Assembly: GCA_947259105.1 (NCBI GenBank)
Contig: CAMYKU010000001.1
Location: forward strand, 62,001-126,000
DNA: 64,000 nucleotides
From: an uncultured Alphaproteobacteria bacterium
GTDB lineage: Bacteria > Pseudomonadota > Alphaproteobacteria > UBA8366 > JADFVY01
Direction of reading: 5' to 3'
Shown: positions 1 through 12,966 of the stretch, in pieces
How positions within the stretch are numbered: position 1 is the stretch's first letter
How the letters are laid out: each line of letters starts with the position of its first letter
The notes under the pieces: generated by a model
What the model was told of the DNA's origin: nothing
What the model saw: the letters and a program-made list of their open reading frames with translations, nothing else
Database searches by the model: none
Position numbers and translations under genes: made by a program

Positions 1-343
1 CGGCCTTGCCACTGCAGGCGTCCAGCCCGCGCAGCGTCTCGAGTGCGTCCTTCAGGTCCTCGACGCCCTGGTCGACGTCGAAGCCCTGGAACAGCTGGAA
101 GGCCTTCTGCCACTCCTCGTCTGTCTTGTCGGTGATCTGGATCCCGGGTTCCTGGCGCCAGAAGATGTCGGGGCATAGCGCGACCATGCCCTGCGCCGCG
201 AAATCGTCGCACATTTGCCGCATCGACCGGTTGACGCCGAAAATCTCCTGGATTACCAGAAGGCCGGGGCCGGACCCGCCGGCCGGCAGTGAAAGATAGG
301 CGGAGAAATCGCCGTCGCGGCCATGGATCGTGATATCGGGCAT
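1..343 (-). CDS. Dienelactone hydrolase family protein, N-terminal part (runs off the window)
   Basis: The first 114 residues of an alpha/beta hydrolase, read leftward from an ATG at 343 that is preceded by a GGGGAG ribosome site; the rest lies outside the window. The N-terminal pattern (PDITIHGRDG, then GPGLLVIQEIFGVN) is characteristic of the dienelactone hydrolase (carboxymethylenebutenolidase) family, which hydrolyses cyclic ester substrates with a Cys-Asp-His triad. That triad lies in the missing part, so activity cannot be judged. It follows the methyltransferase gene on the same strand after about 90 bp. There is no signal peptide, so it is probably cytoplasmic. Its substrate is unknown, because most family members outside chloroaromatic pathways are uncharacterised. 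Confidence 0.85.
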   Translation of the reverse strand, partial: MPDITIHGRDGDFSAYLSLPAGGSGPGLLVIQEIFGVNRSMRQMCDDFAAQGMVALCPDIFWRQEPGIQITDKTDEEWQKAFQLFQGFDVDQGVEDLKDALETLRGLDACSGKA

Positions 344-432
344 GGTCCGTACTCCCCTGTCGTGTGGTGCTGCCGTCATGAAGTGCGCGGCATGTGAGGC
401 GGGGGCGAGATTATCGCCCGCCGCGCCGGTTG

Positions 433-895
433 TCATCCGGCAATGGCATTGCCCTCGAGCGCCAGCAGCTGGCGTTTGGTGGCAAGCCCCTTGCCCCCGG
501 AATAGCCCCCGAGCCCGCCCGACGCCACCACCCGGTGGCACGGTACGACGAGGGGCAGCGAGTTGGCGCCGCACGCCTGGCCGATGGCGCGCGGCGCGCC
601 ACCGGCACTGTGCGCAAGCTCGCCATAACTGCGGGTCTGGCCGTAGGGGATGTCCTGCATGGCGCTGCGCACGCGCACCTGGAATGCGGTCGGGGCCGGC
701 GCAAGCGGCAGGTCGAATTGCCGCCGGCGGCCAGCGAAATATTGCGCGATCTGCGTTCCCGCCCGGCGCAGGAGGGGCGTATCGTCGCTGTCCGTCTCGG
801 CGCCGGACGCAAACCGGATTTCCGCGATCCGGCCGCCGGACTCGACGATGAGGATCGGCCCCACAGGCGTGTCGATCAGCCGGGCGGGCACCGGG

Positions 896-906
<11 letters not shown>
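433..906 (-). CDS. ogt: Methylated-DNA--[protein]-cysteine S-methyltransferase
   Basis: A suicide DNA-repair protein that transfers the alkyl group from O6-alkylguanine to its own cysteine. The active-site PCHRV motif places the acceptor Cys at about residue 123 of 157. It is preceded by the helix-turn-helix recognition segment ([13 protein letters not shown]) and followed by the GGYSGG segment typical of Ogt/Ada-C. The open frame extends to 972, but that would overlap the upstream gene by 77 bp with unrelated sequence. The GTG at 906 gives normal family length and overlaps the stop of the DUF255 gene by 11 bp, which suggests translational coupling. The N-terminal Ada sensor domain is absent, so this is a constitutive-type enzyme rather than the adaptive-response regulator. 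Confidence 0.9.
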
Positions 907-2914
<2,008 letters not shown>

Positions 2915-3070
2915 GATGGGCTCGCTTTGTCCGCGCCGAGGAAAGGTGCTGGTGGCTCGCAGCGACAATGGGGCAAAATTGCCGCGGAACAAGACCGGAC
3001 CCACAATTAGCGGGCCCGGCGCGGCTTGTCACGGGCAAATTCGGCGCTGGGAGCGTCTGGCGGGTTGGCC

Positions 3071-4402
3071 ATGACGCAAACCATTTACGCGTTGTCGAGC
3101 GGTGCGGGGCCGGCCGGAGTGGCGGTCATCCGGCTGTCCGGTCCGGACGCCGCACAGGCGCTCCTCGGCATCACCGGGCGCAGCACACTACCGGCGCCGC
3201 GCCGGGCGTCCCCTGCGACGCTGCAGGGCCCTGTCAGCGGCGAGCGGATCGACGACGGTCTGATCCTGTGGTTCCCGGCGCCGCGCAGCTATACCGGCGA
3301 GGATGTCGCCGAACTTCACATTCATGGCGGGCCGGCCGTTATCGCCGCTGCTCTTGGGGCCCTCGGCGGTGTGGCAGGTCTACGCATGGCCGAGCCCGGC
3401 GAGTTCACCCGGCGGGCCTTTCTGAACGGCAGGATGGATCTTACCGCGGCCGAGGGCATTGCCGACCTGATCGCCGCCGAAACCGACGCCCAGCGCAGAC
3501 AGGCATTGCGCCAGGCCGAAGGGGAGCTGGCGCGGCTCTACGACGGCTGGCGCGAGCAGCTGATCCGCACCCTGGCGCACTACGAAGCCTATATCGACTT
3601 TCCGGACGAGGAGATTCCGGACGCGGTTTTGAGTCGGATAGACCACGATATATCGTCACTAGTAGATAAGATCTCTCAACATATTGATGACAAACGACGT
3701 GGCGAACGTCTTCGTGCGGGGCTCGAAATCGCCATCGTCGGCCCCCCGAACGCCGGAAAGTCGAGCCTGTTGAACCGCCTCGCGCGCCGCGATGCGGCCA
3801 TCGTTTCGGAAACCGCCGGAACCACCCGGGACGTCATCGAAGTCGCCATGGACCTCGGCGGCTATCCGGTGATCCTCGCCGACACGGCAGGGCTGCGCGC
3901 CGCCGAAGGCAGCATCGAGGAGGAGGGCGTGCGCCGCGCACGACAGCGGGCCGAGACGGCGGAACTGAGGATCCTGGTGCTGGATGCCGGCAGCCCGGCG
4001 AGCGTCGCCGGCGTGTCCGATCTGATCGGCCCGTCGACGCTCATCGCCCTGAACAAGTGCGACCTTGCGCCACCTGCCATTCGGATAGAAACGTCCAGCC
4101 TTGGCGTCTTTCCGATTTCCGCGGCGACGGGCGAGGGCATCGGCACGTTCCTGGACGGGCTTGAGGCGGCGGTGCGCGAACGGATCGGCCTCGCCGGACG
4201 GCCGGTTATTACACGGGCCCGGCACCGGGAAGCGCTGGAGCAGTGCCTTGCTGCCCTCGGGCGCGTGCAGGCGGCCGTACTGCCCGAACTCGCCGCCGAG
4301 GATCTGCGCCTCGCGGCCCGGGCGCTCGGCCGGATTACCGGACGGGTCGATGTCGACGACCTGCTCGACGTCATCTTCCGCGATTTCTGCATCGGCAAGT
4401 GA
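3071..4402 (+). CDS. mnmE: tRNA uridine-5-carboxymethylaminomethyl(34) synthesis GTPase MnmE
   Basis: A 443-residue GTPase that, with MnmG, installs the cmnm5 group on U34 of certain tRNAs. It has an N-terminal formyl-THF-binding domain (starting TIYALSSGAGPAGVAVIRLSG), a central helical domain, a Ras-like G domain with P-loop GPPNAGKS at residues 224-231 and a NKCD motif, and the C-terminal FCIGK that carries the conserved catalytic cysteine. The ATG at 3071 matches the family start; an in-frame ATG at 3026 would add 15 unrelated residues. Codons from about 3628 to 3705 switch to AT-rich synonyms (TCA, CTA, GTA, TCT, ATT) unlike the rest of the gene. It is followed by a parS site and mnmG. 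Confidence 0.98.
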   Translation: MTQTIYALSSGAGPAGVAVIRLSGPDAAQALLGITGRSTLPAPRRASPATLQGPVSGERIDDGLILWFPAPRSYTGEDVAELHIHGGPAVIAAALGALGGVAGLRMAEPGEFTRRAFLNGRMDLTAAEGIADLIAAETDAQRRQALRQAEGELARLYDGWREQLIRTLAHYEAYIDFPDEEIPDAVLSRIDHDISSLVDKISQHIDDKRRGERLRAGLEIAIVGPPNAGKSSLLNRLARRDAAIVSETAGTTRDVIEVAMDLGGYPVILADTAGLRAAEGSIEEEGVRRARQRAETAELRILVLDAGSPASVAGVSDLIGPSTLIALNKCDLAPPAIRIETSSLGVFPISAATGEGIGTFLDGLEAAVRERIGLAGRPVITRARHREALEQCLAALGRVQAAVLPELAAEDLRLAARALGRITGRVDVDDLLDVIFRDFCIGK

Positions 4403-4417
4403 CACGGGCGGGCATGA

Positions 4418-4433
4418 TGTTTCACGTGAAACG
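4418..4433. promoter_or_regulatory. parS: parS centromere site (intergenic, mnmE-mnmG)
   Basis: TGTTTCACGTGAAACG contains the perfect 14-bp palindrome GTTTCACGTGAAAC (4419-4432), the consensus core bound by chromosomal ParB. It lies 15 bp after the mnmE stop and about 67 bp before mnmG, and less than 4 kb from parAB. The match is exact over the core, so the call rests directly on sequence. Confidence 0.95.
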
Positions 4434-4499
4434 GTTCCCTTGGCGGCCGGCCGTGGAAATCTTTGACAGCGGCCGGCGGCGCGCCTATCTACTCGGTCC

Positions 4500-6377
4500 A
4501 TGGAGCTGACACGAAAGTACGGCTGGGATGTGATCGTCGTCGGCGGTGGCCACGCGGGCTGTGAGGCCGCCGCCGCCGCGGCGCGTGCCGGCGCGCGGAC
4601 GCTGCTGGCCACCCACCGGATCGAAACCATTGGCGAGATGTCGTGCAATCCTGCCATCGGGGGCCTCGGCAAGGGCCACCTCGTGCGCGAGATCGACGCG
4701 CTGGACGGCGTCATGGGCCGCGTCATCGACCGCTCCGGGATCCAGTTCCGGATGCTCAACCGGAGCAAGGGCCCGGCCGTCTGGGGCCCGCGCGCCCAGG
4801 CCGACCGGGCGCTGTACCGGTCGGAGATGCGGACGGCGCTGGAGGGCCAGGGGAATCTCGAGATGCTCGCGGCTGCCGTTGAGGACGTGCTGCTCGACGA
4901 CGGCGGGCGGATCCGGGGCGTGACCACGGCGGACGGGCGCCAGTTGACGGCGCCCCGCGTGGTGCTCACGACGGGTACGTTCCTGCGCGGGGTCATCCAT
5001 ATCGGCGAGCGGACGACGGCCGCCGGCCGTGCCGGCGATGCCGCTTCCTATGGCCTGTCGGCGACGCTGCAGAGGTTCGGCTTTACGCTGCGGCGCCTCA
5101 AGACGGGCACGCCGCCCCGGCTCGACGGCCGCAGCATCGACTGGGGCGGGCTCGACGTACAGCACGGCGACGACCCGCCGGTGCCGTTCTCAAGCCTGAC
5201 ACGGCGCATCACGGTGCCGCAGACGGTGTGCCACATCACCGGCACGACGCCGGCGTCGCACGATGTCGTCCGCGCCAACCTCGGTCGCACGCCGGTCTAT
5301 TCCGGTCGCATCGAGGGGACAGGGCCGCGATACTGCCCGTCGATCGAGGACAAGGTGGTGCGGTTCGCAGACCGCGACCGCCACCAGATCTTCCTCGAGC
5401 CCGAAGGGCTGGACGACGACACGGTCTATCCGAACGGCATTTCCACGGCACTGCCGGAAGATGCCCAGCAAGCCCTGCTGAGGACCATCCCCGGCCTCGA
5501 GCGCGCACGGATGGTCCGCCCCGGCTACGCCATCGAATACGATTACGTGGACCCGCGCGAGCTGCGGCGGACGCTGGAAACCCGGCGCATTCCCGGCCTC
5601 TACTTCGCCGGCCAGATCAACGGCACCACAGGCTATGAGGAAGCCGCGGCGCAGGGCCTTGTGGCCGGCGTCAACGCGGCCCTGGCGGCCGCGGGCGGAA
5701 GCGTCTTCCAGGTCGACCGCGCGGACGCCTATATCGGTGTGATGATCGACGATCTGGTGACCAGGGGGGTGACCGAGCCCTACCGGATGTTCACATCGCG
5801 CGCCGAATACCGGCTGCGCCTGCGCGCCGACAACGCCGACCAGCGGCTCACCGCGCTCGGTGAGGGCGCCGGCTGTGTCGGACCAGTCCGGGCCGCCGCC
5901 TGGGCCGAACGCGCGGCGGCGCTGGAGGCGGCGCGCGTCATGGTTCGCAACCTGTCCGCCAGCCCGGATGCTCTTGCCCGGCACGGCATTCGGATCAATC
6001 GCGACGGCCGGGTCCGCACGGTCCACGAGCTGCTCGCGCGGCCGGGAATCGGTCTGGCCCGCCTTTCGCAAATATGGCCGGAGCTAGGGCGTATACCACA
6101 AGATATAGCCCCTCAGATCGAAACTGAGGGACTTTATTCGGGGTATCTGGAGCGCCAGGAGGCGGACATCGCCGCGTTTCGCCGGGACGAGCAGCTGGGT
6201 CTTCCGGACGATCTGGACTACGCCGCGATCGGCGGCCTCTCGATTGAAATGCGCCAGAAGCTGACCGCCGCAAAGCCGCCGACTCTTGGCGCCGCCTCGC
6301 GCATTTCAGGGGTCACGCCGGCGGCTCTGGTTGCGCTTCTGCGCCACGTCAAGCGGGCGGAGGTCCGCCCGCGGTGA
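4500..6377 (+). CDS. mnmG: tRNA uridine-5-carboxymethylaminomethyl(34) synthesis enzyme MnmG
   Basis: A 625-residue FAD enzyme, partner of MnmE in cmnm5U34 formation. The N-terminal Rossmann FAD motif ([14 protein letters not shown]) is followed by the [15 protein letters not shown] signature; [10 protein letters not shown] and [15 protein letters not shown] are also conserved, and the C-terminal MnmE-binding helical domain is intact. Length is normal. The ribosome site before the ATG at 4500 is weak. Near the 3' end (about 6068-6145) there is a short AT-rich codon patch containing a 7-bp stem-loop (6110-6130). It overlaps rsmG by 4 bp (GTGA), as in many alphaproteobacteria. Confidence 0.98.
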   Translation: MELTRKYGWDVIVVGGGHAGCEAAAAAARAGARTLLATHRIETIGEMSCNPAIGGLGKGHLVREIDALDGVMGRVIDRSGIQFRMLNRSKGPAVWGPRAQADRALYRSEMRTALEGQGNLEMLAAAVEDVLLDDGGRIRGVTTADGRQLTAPRVVLTTGTFLRGVIHIGERTTAAGRAGDAASYGLSATLQRFGFTLRRLKTGTPPRLDGRSIDWGGLDVQHGDDPPVPFSSLTRRITVPQTVCHITGTTPASHDVVRANLGRTPVYSGRIEGTGPRYCPSIEDKVVRFADRDRHQIFLEPEGLDDDTVYPNGISTALPEDAQQALLRTIPGLERARMVRPGYAIEYDYVDPRELRRTLETRRIPGLYFAGQINGTTGYEEAAAQGLVAGVNAALAAAGGSVFQVDRADAYIGVMIDDLVTRGVTEPYRMFTSRAEYRLRLRADNADQRLTALGEGAGCVGPVRAAAWAERAAALEAARVMVRNLSASPDALARHGIRINRDGRVRTVHELLARPGIGLARLSQIWPELGRIPQDIAPQIETEGLYSGYLERQEADIAAFRRDEQLGLPDDLDYAAIGGLSIEMRQKLTAAKPPTLGAASRISGVTPAALVALLRHVKRAEVRPR

Positions 6378-6971
6378 CGCCAGATGCGTTCGCCGCCGCG
6401 GCCGGTGTTTCACGTGAAACACTCGACCGGCTGCGACGCTACGCGGACATTCTTGTGAAATGGAACCGGCGGATCAACCTGGTCGGTCAAGGTACGCTTC
6501 CGCACCTGTGGCACCGGCACATGCTCGATTCGGCCCAGCTCTATCCCCTGATCGCGGACCCCGATGCGCCGCTGGTCGATCTTGGAAGCGGCGCGGGGTT
6601 CCCGGGGCTCGTTCTGGCGGCCATAGGGGCGACGGACGTCCATCTGATCGAGTCGGACCGCCGCAAATGCGCCTTTCTGGGCGAGGCGGCGCGGGCGATC
6701 GGTGTGCCCGTCACGATCCATGCCGAGCGAATCCAGGACGTCAGGCCCTTCATCGCCCGAACCGTCGTCTCCAGGGCTCTGGCTCCACTGGCCGATCTAT
6801 TGGATTTGACGGACAATTTTTCCAACGAACACACCGTATTCCTATTTTTAAAGGGTCGAACCGTCGAACAGGAATTGACCCGGGCTAGAAAACGGTGGAG
6901 TATGCAGGTAGATAAAATTCAGAGTCGTGCCGATCCACAAGGAACGATTCTACGTCTGGAGGCTATTTCCC

Positions 6972-7000
<29 letters not shown>
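6374..7000 (+). CDS. rsmG: 16S rRNA (guanine(527)-N(7))-methyltransferase RsmG
   Basis: A 208-residue SAM-dependent methyltransferase for m7G527 of 16S rRNA. The motif-I loop [14 protein letters not shown] and the N-terminal [16 protein letters not shown] segment are diagnostic. The GTG start at 6374 overlaps the mnmG stop (GTGA). A perfect parS palindrome is embedded in codons for VSRET (residues 12-16). The last third of the gene, from about 6795, uses many codons that are rare elsewhere in the window (TTA, CTA, AGA, TTT, ATT) although the protein still looks like RsmG. This AT-rich 3' end overlaps parA by 29 bp and may carry its ribosome site and promoter. Confidence 0.95.
6406..6421. promoter_or_regulatory. 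parS: parS centromere site inside rsmG
   Basis: TGTTTCACGTGAAACA is a perfect 16-bp parS palindrome, extended to 18 bp by flanking G6405 and C6422. It is read through in frame by rsmG (V-S-R-E-T), so the same bases serve as codons and as the ParB nucleation site. It lies 566 bp before the parA start. Confidence 0.97.
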
Positions 7001-7789
<789 letters not shown>

Positions 7790-7793
<4 letters not shown>

Positions 7794-8674
7794 TGGCGGC
7801 GGACGAAGGCCGCCGGCGCGGCCTGGGGCGCGGGCTTTCCGCGCTTCTCGGCGATGCGCCGTCCGGCGACAGCGTCCAGCCGGATTCCGGCCGGGTTGCC
7901 CGCATGATCCCCGTCGATCATCTGAAGCCGAGCCCCTATCAGCCGCGCCGCCATTTTAACGATGACGCGTTCACGGCACTGGTCGGCTCGATCAGGGACA
8001 AAGGCGTCCTCCAGCCGCTCCTGGTTCGCGCGGATCCGGAAGCCGAGGGGCGTTTCGAAATCGTGGCGGGCGAGCGGCGGTGGCGCGCGGCGCAGCAGGC
8101 GCAGCTGCACGAGGTCCCCGCGGTCGTCAAGGTATTGACCGACCGCGATACCCTCGAGGTCGCGCTGGTGGAAAACCTGCAGCGCGAGGATCTGACCCCG
8201 CTCGAGGAGGCAGAGGCCTACCGCCGGCTGATGGAGGAGTTCGGCCATACCCAGGAGGTGTTGGCGGGCGCGGTGGGCAAGAGCCGCAGCCATATCGCCA
8301 ACATGATCCGGCTTCTCGGCCTGCCGGAGCCGGTCCGCCGGATGTTGGACGAAGGGCAGATTTCAGCCGGTCACGCGCGTGCCCTGGTGAACACCGAAAA
8401 CCCCGTGGATCTGGCACGGGAAATCGTGCGCCGCGACCTGAATGTCCGCCAGGCCGAGGACCTGACCCGCAAGGACCATGCCCCTTCATCGGGGAAAGCT
8501 GGCGCCATGGCGCCAAGGGATCCGAATGTCGCCGCGCTGGAGCATGAATTGAGCGAAGCGTTGGGACTCAAGGTCACGGTGGCGGCGAAGAAAGGCGGCG
8601 CCGGAAAGGTCGCGATCCACTATGATGAGCCGGAACAGCTCGACGGCGTGCTGCGTCGGCTAAGACAGGCCTGA
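7790..8674 (+). CDS. parB: Chromosome-partitioning protein ParB (Spo0J type)
   Basis: A 294-residue CTP-dependent DNA clamp that loads at parS. The N-terminal basic GLGRGLSALLG peptide stimulates ParA ATPase. The ParB/Srx nucleotide-binding motifs follow (PYQPRRHF; GERRWRAA, the GERRxRA motif), then the HTH region (GKSRSHIANMIRLLGLP) and a C-terminal dimerisation segment. The ATG at 7790 overlaps the parA stop; an ATG at 7793 is an equally possible start. Two cognate parS sites lie upstream at 4418 and 6406. A hairpin at 8717 probably ends the transcript. Confidence 0.97.
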
Positions 8675-8716
8675 TCGGCTCCTGGACGCAGAAACATATT
8701 TGATATCAAGGGACTG

Positions 8717-8746
8717 GCTCCGGATCTGATCCGGGGCTATTTTCTT
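8717..8746 (+). terminator. Probable terminator of the mnmE-parB transcript
   Basis: An 8-bp stem (8717-8724 with 8730-8737, one T-G wobble) with a 5-base loop, followed by TATTTTCTT. It lies 42 bp after the parB stop and overlaps the end of the convergent holA gene. Confidence 0.6.
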
Positions 8747-9786
8747 CTGCGGGCCAGTGACGCAACCTGCAACAGGGTGCGCCCGCAAATCGCCGCGTCG
8801 GGCATGCCCGTCCGCTTGCATCGGCGCTCGGCTTCAAGCAGCAGTTCCTGTGCCCTGGCGATATAGTCCGGGGACCAGGCCTGGACCTGCCGTGTCATTT
8901 CGCCGGCCAGTTTCCAGAACACCGGCGGCTGGAGTTTCCTTACCGCCTGCTCCGCCGACGCACCCGATGCCATATCGGTCATCGCCAGATGCACCCGCAT
9001 CAGATGCCGGGCCGCGGCACGCAGAATGCCGACCGGTGATTCACCCATACCAAGACAGGCCGCAATTTCGCGGTCGAGCGCCGGTTGGTCGCCCCCACCA
9101 GCGGCGAACGCCACCCGGTCGAGACCGCGCTGGCCGCTGTCGCCAACGCAGGCCTCGGCGTCGGCAAGTTCGATTCGGCCGCTGTCGCCGGCATACAAGG
9201 CGAGTTTTTCGAGCTCGGCCCGGGTTACACCGCGGTCCGAGCCGAGATTCTCCGACAGGTATGCCCGTGCGTCCGGCGACATTGTTACGCCGCGGGATCC
9301 GAGGATTTCCGTGAACAGCCGGTCAAGGCCCTCCGAATCGTCACGGTAGCAGGGCAGGGCGACGCCGGCCGCAGCAGCTTCGAACAGCTTCCGCAGCGCG
9401 GAACGGGGCCCGAGGTCGCCGGCTTGCAGCACCACCAGGGAGTCGGCCGGCGGATCTGCAAGAAAGGATTTCGCGGCCCTGGCCACCGCGTCTGCAACGC
9501 CCGGCGGTGTCGACGGGTTTGCATCCCGCAGGCGTACGACCCGCCGTCCCCCGGTCAGCGGAATCGCCGCCGCTTCGTCGAACAGGCGGGCGGGATCGCC
9601 AGCGATGTCGCCCCCGGTCAACTCGGCGACCAGGAACGGGTCGGCGGGATCCTCCACCGCCCCGGCGACGAGCCGCCCGGCGCGCTCGCGCACCAGACCG
9701 TCATCCGGACCGTAGACCAGTATGCCGCGCACCGCTGGATCAGGTTTGCGGACAAACGCTTCGATCTCCGTCGTTTTGAGTTTCAT
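8737..9786 (-). CDS. holA: DNA polymerase III delta subunit
   Basis: A 349-residue clamp-loader subunit that opens the beta clamp. The N-terminal pattern [12 protein letters not shown]...ILVYGPDDGLVRERA and the three-domain layout with a helical C-terminal collar (EAERRCKRTGMPDAAICGRTLLQVA) match HolA. The ATG at 9786 overlaps the lptE stop by 4 bp (ATGA); the longer open frame to 10248 is a shadow of lptE. leuS-lptE-holA is a common order in Gram-negative bacteria. It converges on parB, separated by the terminator at 8717. Confidence 0.93.
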   Translation of the reverse strand: MKLKTTEIEAFVRKPDPAVRGILVYGPDDGLVRERAGRLVAGAVEDPADPFLVAELTGGDIAGDPARLFDEAAAIPLTGGRRVVRLRDANPSTPPGVADAVARAAKSFLADPPADSLVVLQAGDLGPRSALRKLFEAAAAGVALPCYRDDSEGLDRLFTEILGSRGVTMSPDARAYLSENLGSDRGVTRAELEKLALYAGDSGRIELADAEACVGDSGQRGLDRVAFAAGGGDQPALDREIAACLGMGESPVGILRAAARHLMRVHLAMTDMASGASAEQAVRKLQPPVFWKLAGEMTRQVQAWSPDYIARAQELLLEAERRCKRTGMPDAAICGRTLLQVASLARRRK

Positions 9787-10322
9787 CCGGACGCTGGCAG
9801 CGGGCTGTGCCTGCGAAAATACAGGGACAATATCAGACGAATTTCGTCGCTGACTTCCCGGGCCGCGCGGTCGATCGCGTCCTGCTCCGCGCTTCGCGTG
9901 GCTACGGCGGAGCCAACGATATTGTAACTGTTTGCGGACCGGGCCGAGCGGTCCAGGAGAACTTCCTCGGTTACGATGTCCTGCAGGCGGACGCTGGCCA
10001 GAATGACGAGTTTGGCGCGTGTCTCTGTTTCGTCCTGCTGGATACCGAGGATGACCTTGTTGACCTCGAGCGTGACCGAAAGAAGATAAAGCGGCTCTGC
10101 AGGTCTGCCGTCCCTGTTGACGCGGTCCAGCAGGTAGTTGTGCACTTGCTGGCCGACCCTGCCGGGAATGGTCTGGATCTTGACGCTGGAAAGCCTGGCT
10201 TCGACGTTTCCGGCGGACTTGCGCCCATACAGCGGCTCGAAACCGCACCCCGCGACAGACACAACAAGAATCGCCGCGGCGGCCACAGATACAAAGCCGC
10301 CTTTCCGGCTACACGACCACAT
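9783..10322 (-). CDS. lptE: LPS assembly lipoprotein LptE
   Basis: A 179-residue outer-membrane lipoprotein that plugs the LptD barrel and helps insert LPS. A lipoprotein signal peptide ends in VAGC with the lipidated Cys at residue 26, followed by GFEPLYG, the conserved LptE N-terminus. The family is weakly conserved, but the position between leuS and holA supports the call. The ATG at 10322 overlaps the leuS stop by 14 bp; a later valine codon (residue 11) could also serve as the start. Presence of lptE implies an LPS-bearing outer membrane. Confidence 0.88.
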   Translation of the reverse strand: MWSCSRKGGFVSVAAAAILVVSVAGCGFEPLYGRKSAGNVEARLSSVKIQTIPGRVGQQVHNYLLDRVNRDGRPAEPLYLLSVTLEVNKVILGIQQDETETRAKLVILASVRLQDIVTEEVLLDRSARSANSYNIVGSAVATRSAEQDAIDRAAREVSDEIRLILSLYFRRHSPLPASG

Positions 10323-12888
10323 TGACGATCTTGTTGGGCACCACGATCACCTTGCGCGGCGGCTTGCCAGCCATCGCACGCTGCACGCCATCGAGCGTCA
10401 GCGCCAGCGTTTCCGCGGTTTCCCTGTCGGTGTCGCGTGGCATATCCACAGTGCCGCGCAGTTTGCCGTTGACCTGCACGCCGATCGTGATGGTGTCCTC
10501 GACCAGCAGCGACCGGTCGGCTTCAGGCCACGGGACGTCGGCGAGCAGCGTTTCGTGCCCCAACCGTTGCCAGAGCTCCTCGGCCAGGTGCGGCATCATC
10601 GGCGCGATCAACTGGATTGCCGTCTCCAGCCCGGCGCGGCGGATCCAGGCCAAATCGTCGCCGTCGCCCCCGATATCGCCGAGCAGGTTGGTGAGCTCAC
10701 GAATCCGCGCCACCGCCCTGTTGAAACGGAACTTGTCGAGATCGTCGGTGACACCGGCGATCGTCTTGTGGACAAGGCGCCGCGTCGCCTCCGCCTCCGC
10801 CCCGAGCGCAGGCATCGCGCCGCCCTTCATGCCAAGCCTTCCGGCCGGGCCGGTGGCCATGCGCCACAGCCGGTTGACATAGCGCCAGGCGCCTTCGATG
10901 CCGGCGTCGGTCCATTCGAGGTCGCGCTCCGGCGGGGTGTCGGACAACATGAACAGGCGCGCCGTATCGGCGCCGAACGCGGCAATGATCTGCTCCGGAT
11001 CGACCACGTTCCTCTTCGACTTGCTCATCGACTCGGAGCGGCCGACGGTCACCGGACTGCGGTCGCCGGTGTTGACGGCCGTACCGTCGGGCAGCTTCTC
11101 GATCTCGCCAGGGAACAGCCACTTGCCGCGCTGGTCACTATATGTTTCGTGGCAGACCATACCCTGCGTAAACAGCCCTGAGAACGGCTCGTCAAGCGAC
11201 ACATGCCCGGACTTGCGCATCGCCCGGGTGAAGAAGCGCGAATAGAGCAGGTGCAGGATCGCATGTTCGATGCCGCCGATATACTGATCGACGGGCAGCC
11301 AGTAATCGACCTGCCCGCGGTCGGTCGGCCGGTCCGCCCGCGGCGAACAGAAGCGGGCGAAATACCACGACGAATCGACGAAGGTGTCCATCGTGTCGGT
11401 CTCGCGCCGCGCCGTGGCGCCGCAGGCCGGACAGTTCACATGTTTCCAGGTGGAATGGCGGTCGAGCGGATTGCCAGGCTTGTCGAACTCGACGTCCTCG
11501 GGCAGTGCGACGGGCAGATCGCTGCGCGGCACCGGGACAACCCCGCAGGCCTCACAGTGAACCACCGGAATCGGGCATCCCCAGTAGCGCTGACGGGAAA
11601 TTCCCCAGTCGCGCAGACGATAGACTGTCGTTGCTTCGCCGACACCGTCCGCCTGCAGGCGCTCCACCATCCGCTGCTTGGCGGACGGCACGTCCAGCCG
11701 GTCGAGAAAATCGGAGTTGATCATCACGCCGTCATCGACGAACGCCTCGTCGCCAATCGAGAACGTGGCGGGGTCGGCGTCGCGCGGCGCCACAACCGGT
11801 ACGACGTCGCGCCCGTATTTCCGGGCGAAATCAAGGTCGCGCTGGTCGTGTGCGGGGCAACCGAAGATCGCCCCGGTGCCGTAATCCATCAGCACGAAAT
11901 TGGCGATGTACAGCGGCACGATCCGCTTCGCATCGAACGGGTGGTGAACCACCAGGCCGGTATCGTAGCCTTGCTTCTCGGCCGCCTCGATCGCCGCCTC
12001 GCTGGTGCCCAGCCGGTCGCATTCGGCGATGAACGCCGCTGCCTTCTCGTCCTTGCCCGCGAGCATCGTGGCCAGCGGGTGGTGCGGCGAGAGTGCGCAG
12101 AACGTCATGCCGAACAGCGTGTCGTGGCGCGTTGTGAATATCTCGAGCCGCTCGTCCAGCGGTGTGCCGGTGCGGTGGTCGGACAATCGAAACCGGATAA
12201 AGGCGCCCTGCGACCGCCCGATCCATTTCTCCTGCATCAGGCGCACCCGTTCCGGCCAGCGGTCGAGCGCTTTGAGCGCATCGAGCAGGTCATCGCTGTA
12301 GGCGGTGGTCCGCAGGAACCACTGCGCCAGCTTGCGTCGCTCGATCAGGGCGCCCGATCGCCAGCCACGCCCGTCGACCACTTGCTCGTTGGCCAGCACC
12401 GTGTGGTCCACCGGATCCCAGTTGACCCAGGATTCCTTGCGGTATGCGAGGTCGGTTCCGAGAAAATCGAGGAACAGCTCCTGCTGATGACGGTAATACT
12501 CAGGATGGCAGGTCGCGATCTCGCGCGCCCAGTCGAGCGAGAATCCCATTTGTTTCAACTGGCCGCGCATCGTGGCGATGTTCGAGTAGGTCCACTCCGC
12601 GGGGTGAATGCCGCGCTCCATCGCCGCGTTCTCGGCCGGCAGGCCGAACGCGTCCCAGCCCATCGGATGCAGCACGTTGAAGCCGGCGGCGCGCCGGTAC
12701 CGTGCGACCACATCGCCCATCGTGTAGTTCCGAACATGCCCCATATGGATGCGCCCGGACGGGTAAGGGAACATTTCCAGCACGTAGTATTTCGGCCGGT
12801 CGGACTCTTCGCCGACGCAGAAAGTCTTCCGCTCCGCCCAGACGGCCTGCCACTTGGCTTCGGTTTCCTTGAAATTATAACGACTCAT
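10309..12888 (-). CDS. leuS: Leucyl-tRNA synthetase
   Basis: An 859-residue class-I aminoacyl-tRNA synthetase. The HIGH-type motif appears as HMGH in [14 protein letters not shown] near the N-terminus; the CP1 editing domain is present; and the KMSKS-type motif reads [12 protein letters not shown] Cys pair (CPACG) lies just before [13 protein letters not shown] in the zinc/leucine-specific region. The ATG at 12888 ([13 protein letters not shown]) matches the family start; the frame is open to 12906, but those residues are not conserved. It is followed immediately by lptE. Confidence 0.98.
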   Translation of the reverse strand: MSRYNFKETEAKWQAVWAERKTFCVGEESDRPKYYVLEMFPYPSGRIHMGHVRNYTMGDVVARYRRAAGFNVLHPMGWDAFGLPAENAAMERGIHPAEWTYSNIATMRGQLKQMGFSLDWAREIATCHPEYYRHQQELFLDFLGTDLAYRKESWVNWDPVDHTVLANEQVVDGRGWRSGALIERRKLAQWFLRTTAYSDDLLDALKALDRWPERVRLMQEKWIGRSQGAFIRFRLSDHRTGTPLDERLEIFTTRHDTLFGMTFCALSPHHPLATMLAGKDEKAAAFIAECDRLGTSEAAIEAAEKQGYDTGLVVHHPFDAKRIVPLYIANFVLMDYGTGAIFGCPAHDQRDLDFARKYGRDVVPVVAPRDADPATFSIGDEAFVDDGVMINSDFLDRLDVPSAKQRMVERLQADGVGEATTVYRLRDWGISRQRYWGCPIPVVHCEACGVVPVPRSDLPVALPEDVEFDKPGNPLDRHSTWKHVNCPACGATARRETDTMDTFVDSSWYFARFCSPRADRPTDRGQVDYWLPVDQYIGGIEHAILHLLYSRFFTRAMRKSGHVSLDEPFSGLFTQGMVCHETYSDQRGKWLFPGEIEKLPDGTAVNTGDRSPVTVGRSESMSKSKRNVVDPEQIIAAFGADTARLFMLSDTPPERDLEWTDAGIEGAWRYVNRLWRMATGPAGRLGMKGGAMPALGAEAEATRRLVHKTIAGVTDDLDKFRFNRAVARIRELTNLLGDIGGDGDDLAWIRRAGLETAIQLIAPMMPHLAEELWQRLGHETLLADVPWPEADRSLLVEDTITIGVQVNGKLRGTVDMPRDTDRETAETLALTLDGVQRAMAGKPPRKVIVVPNKIVNVVV

Positions 12889-12966
12889 TCCGGATCCGGT
12901 CGTCAATCTGTGGGCCGCCTCGTCCGAAACAGGCCCAATGGCGGAGTGTTCACTGCAAACGCGGCG

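Noticed and set aside
9787-10248. Upstream extension of the holA frame to 10248
   Set aside because: It lies within lptE in another frame and has no HolA-like sequence; the ATG at 9786 gives the family N-terminus and an ATGA overlap with lptE.
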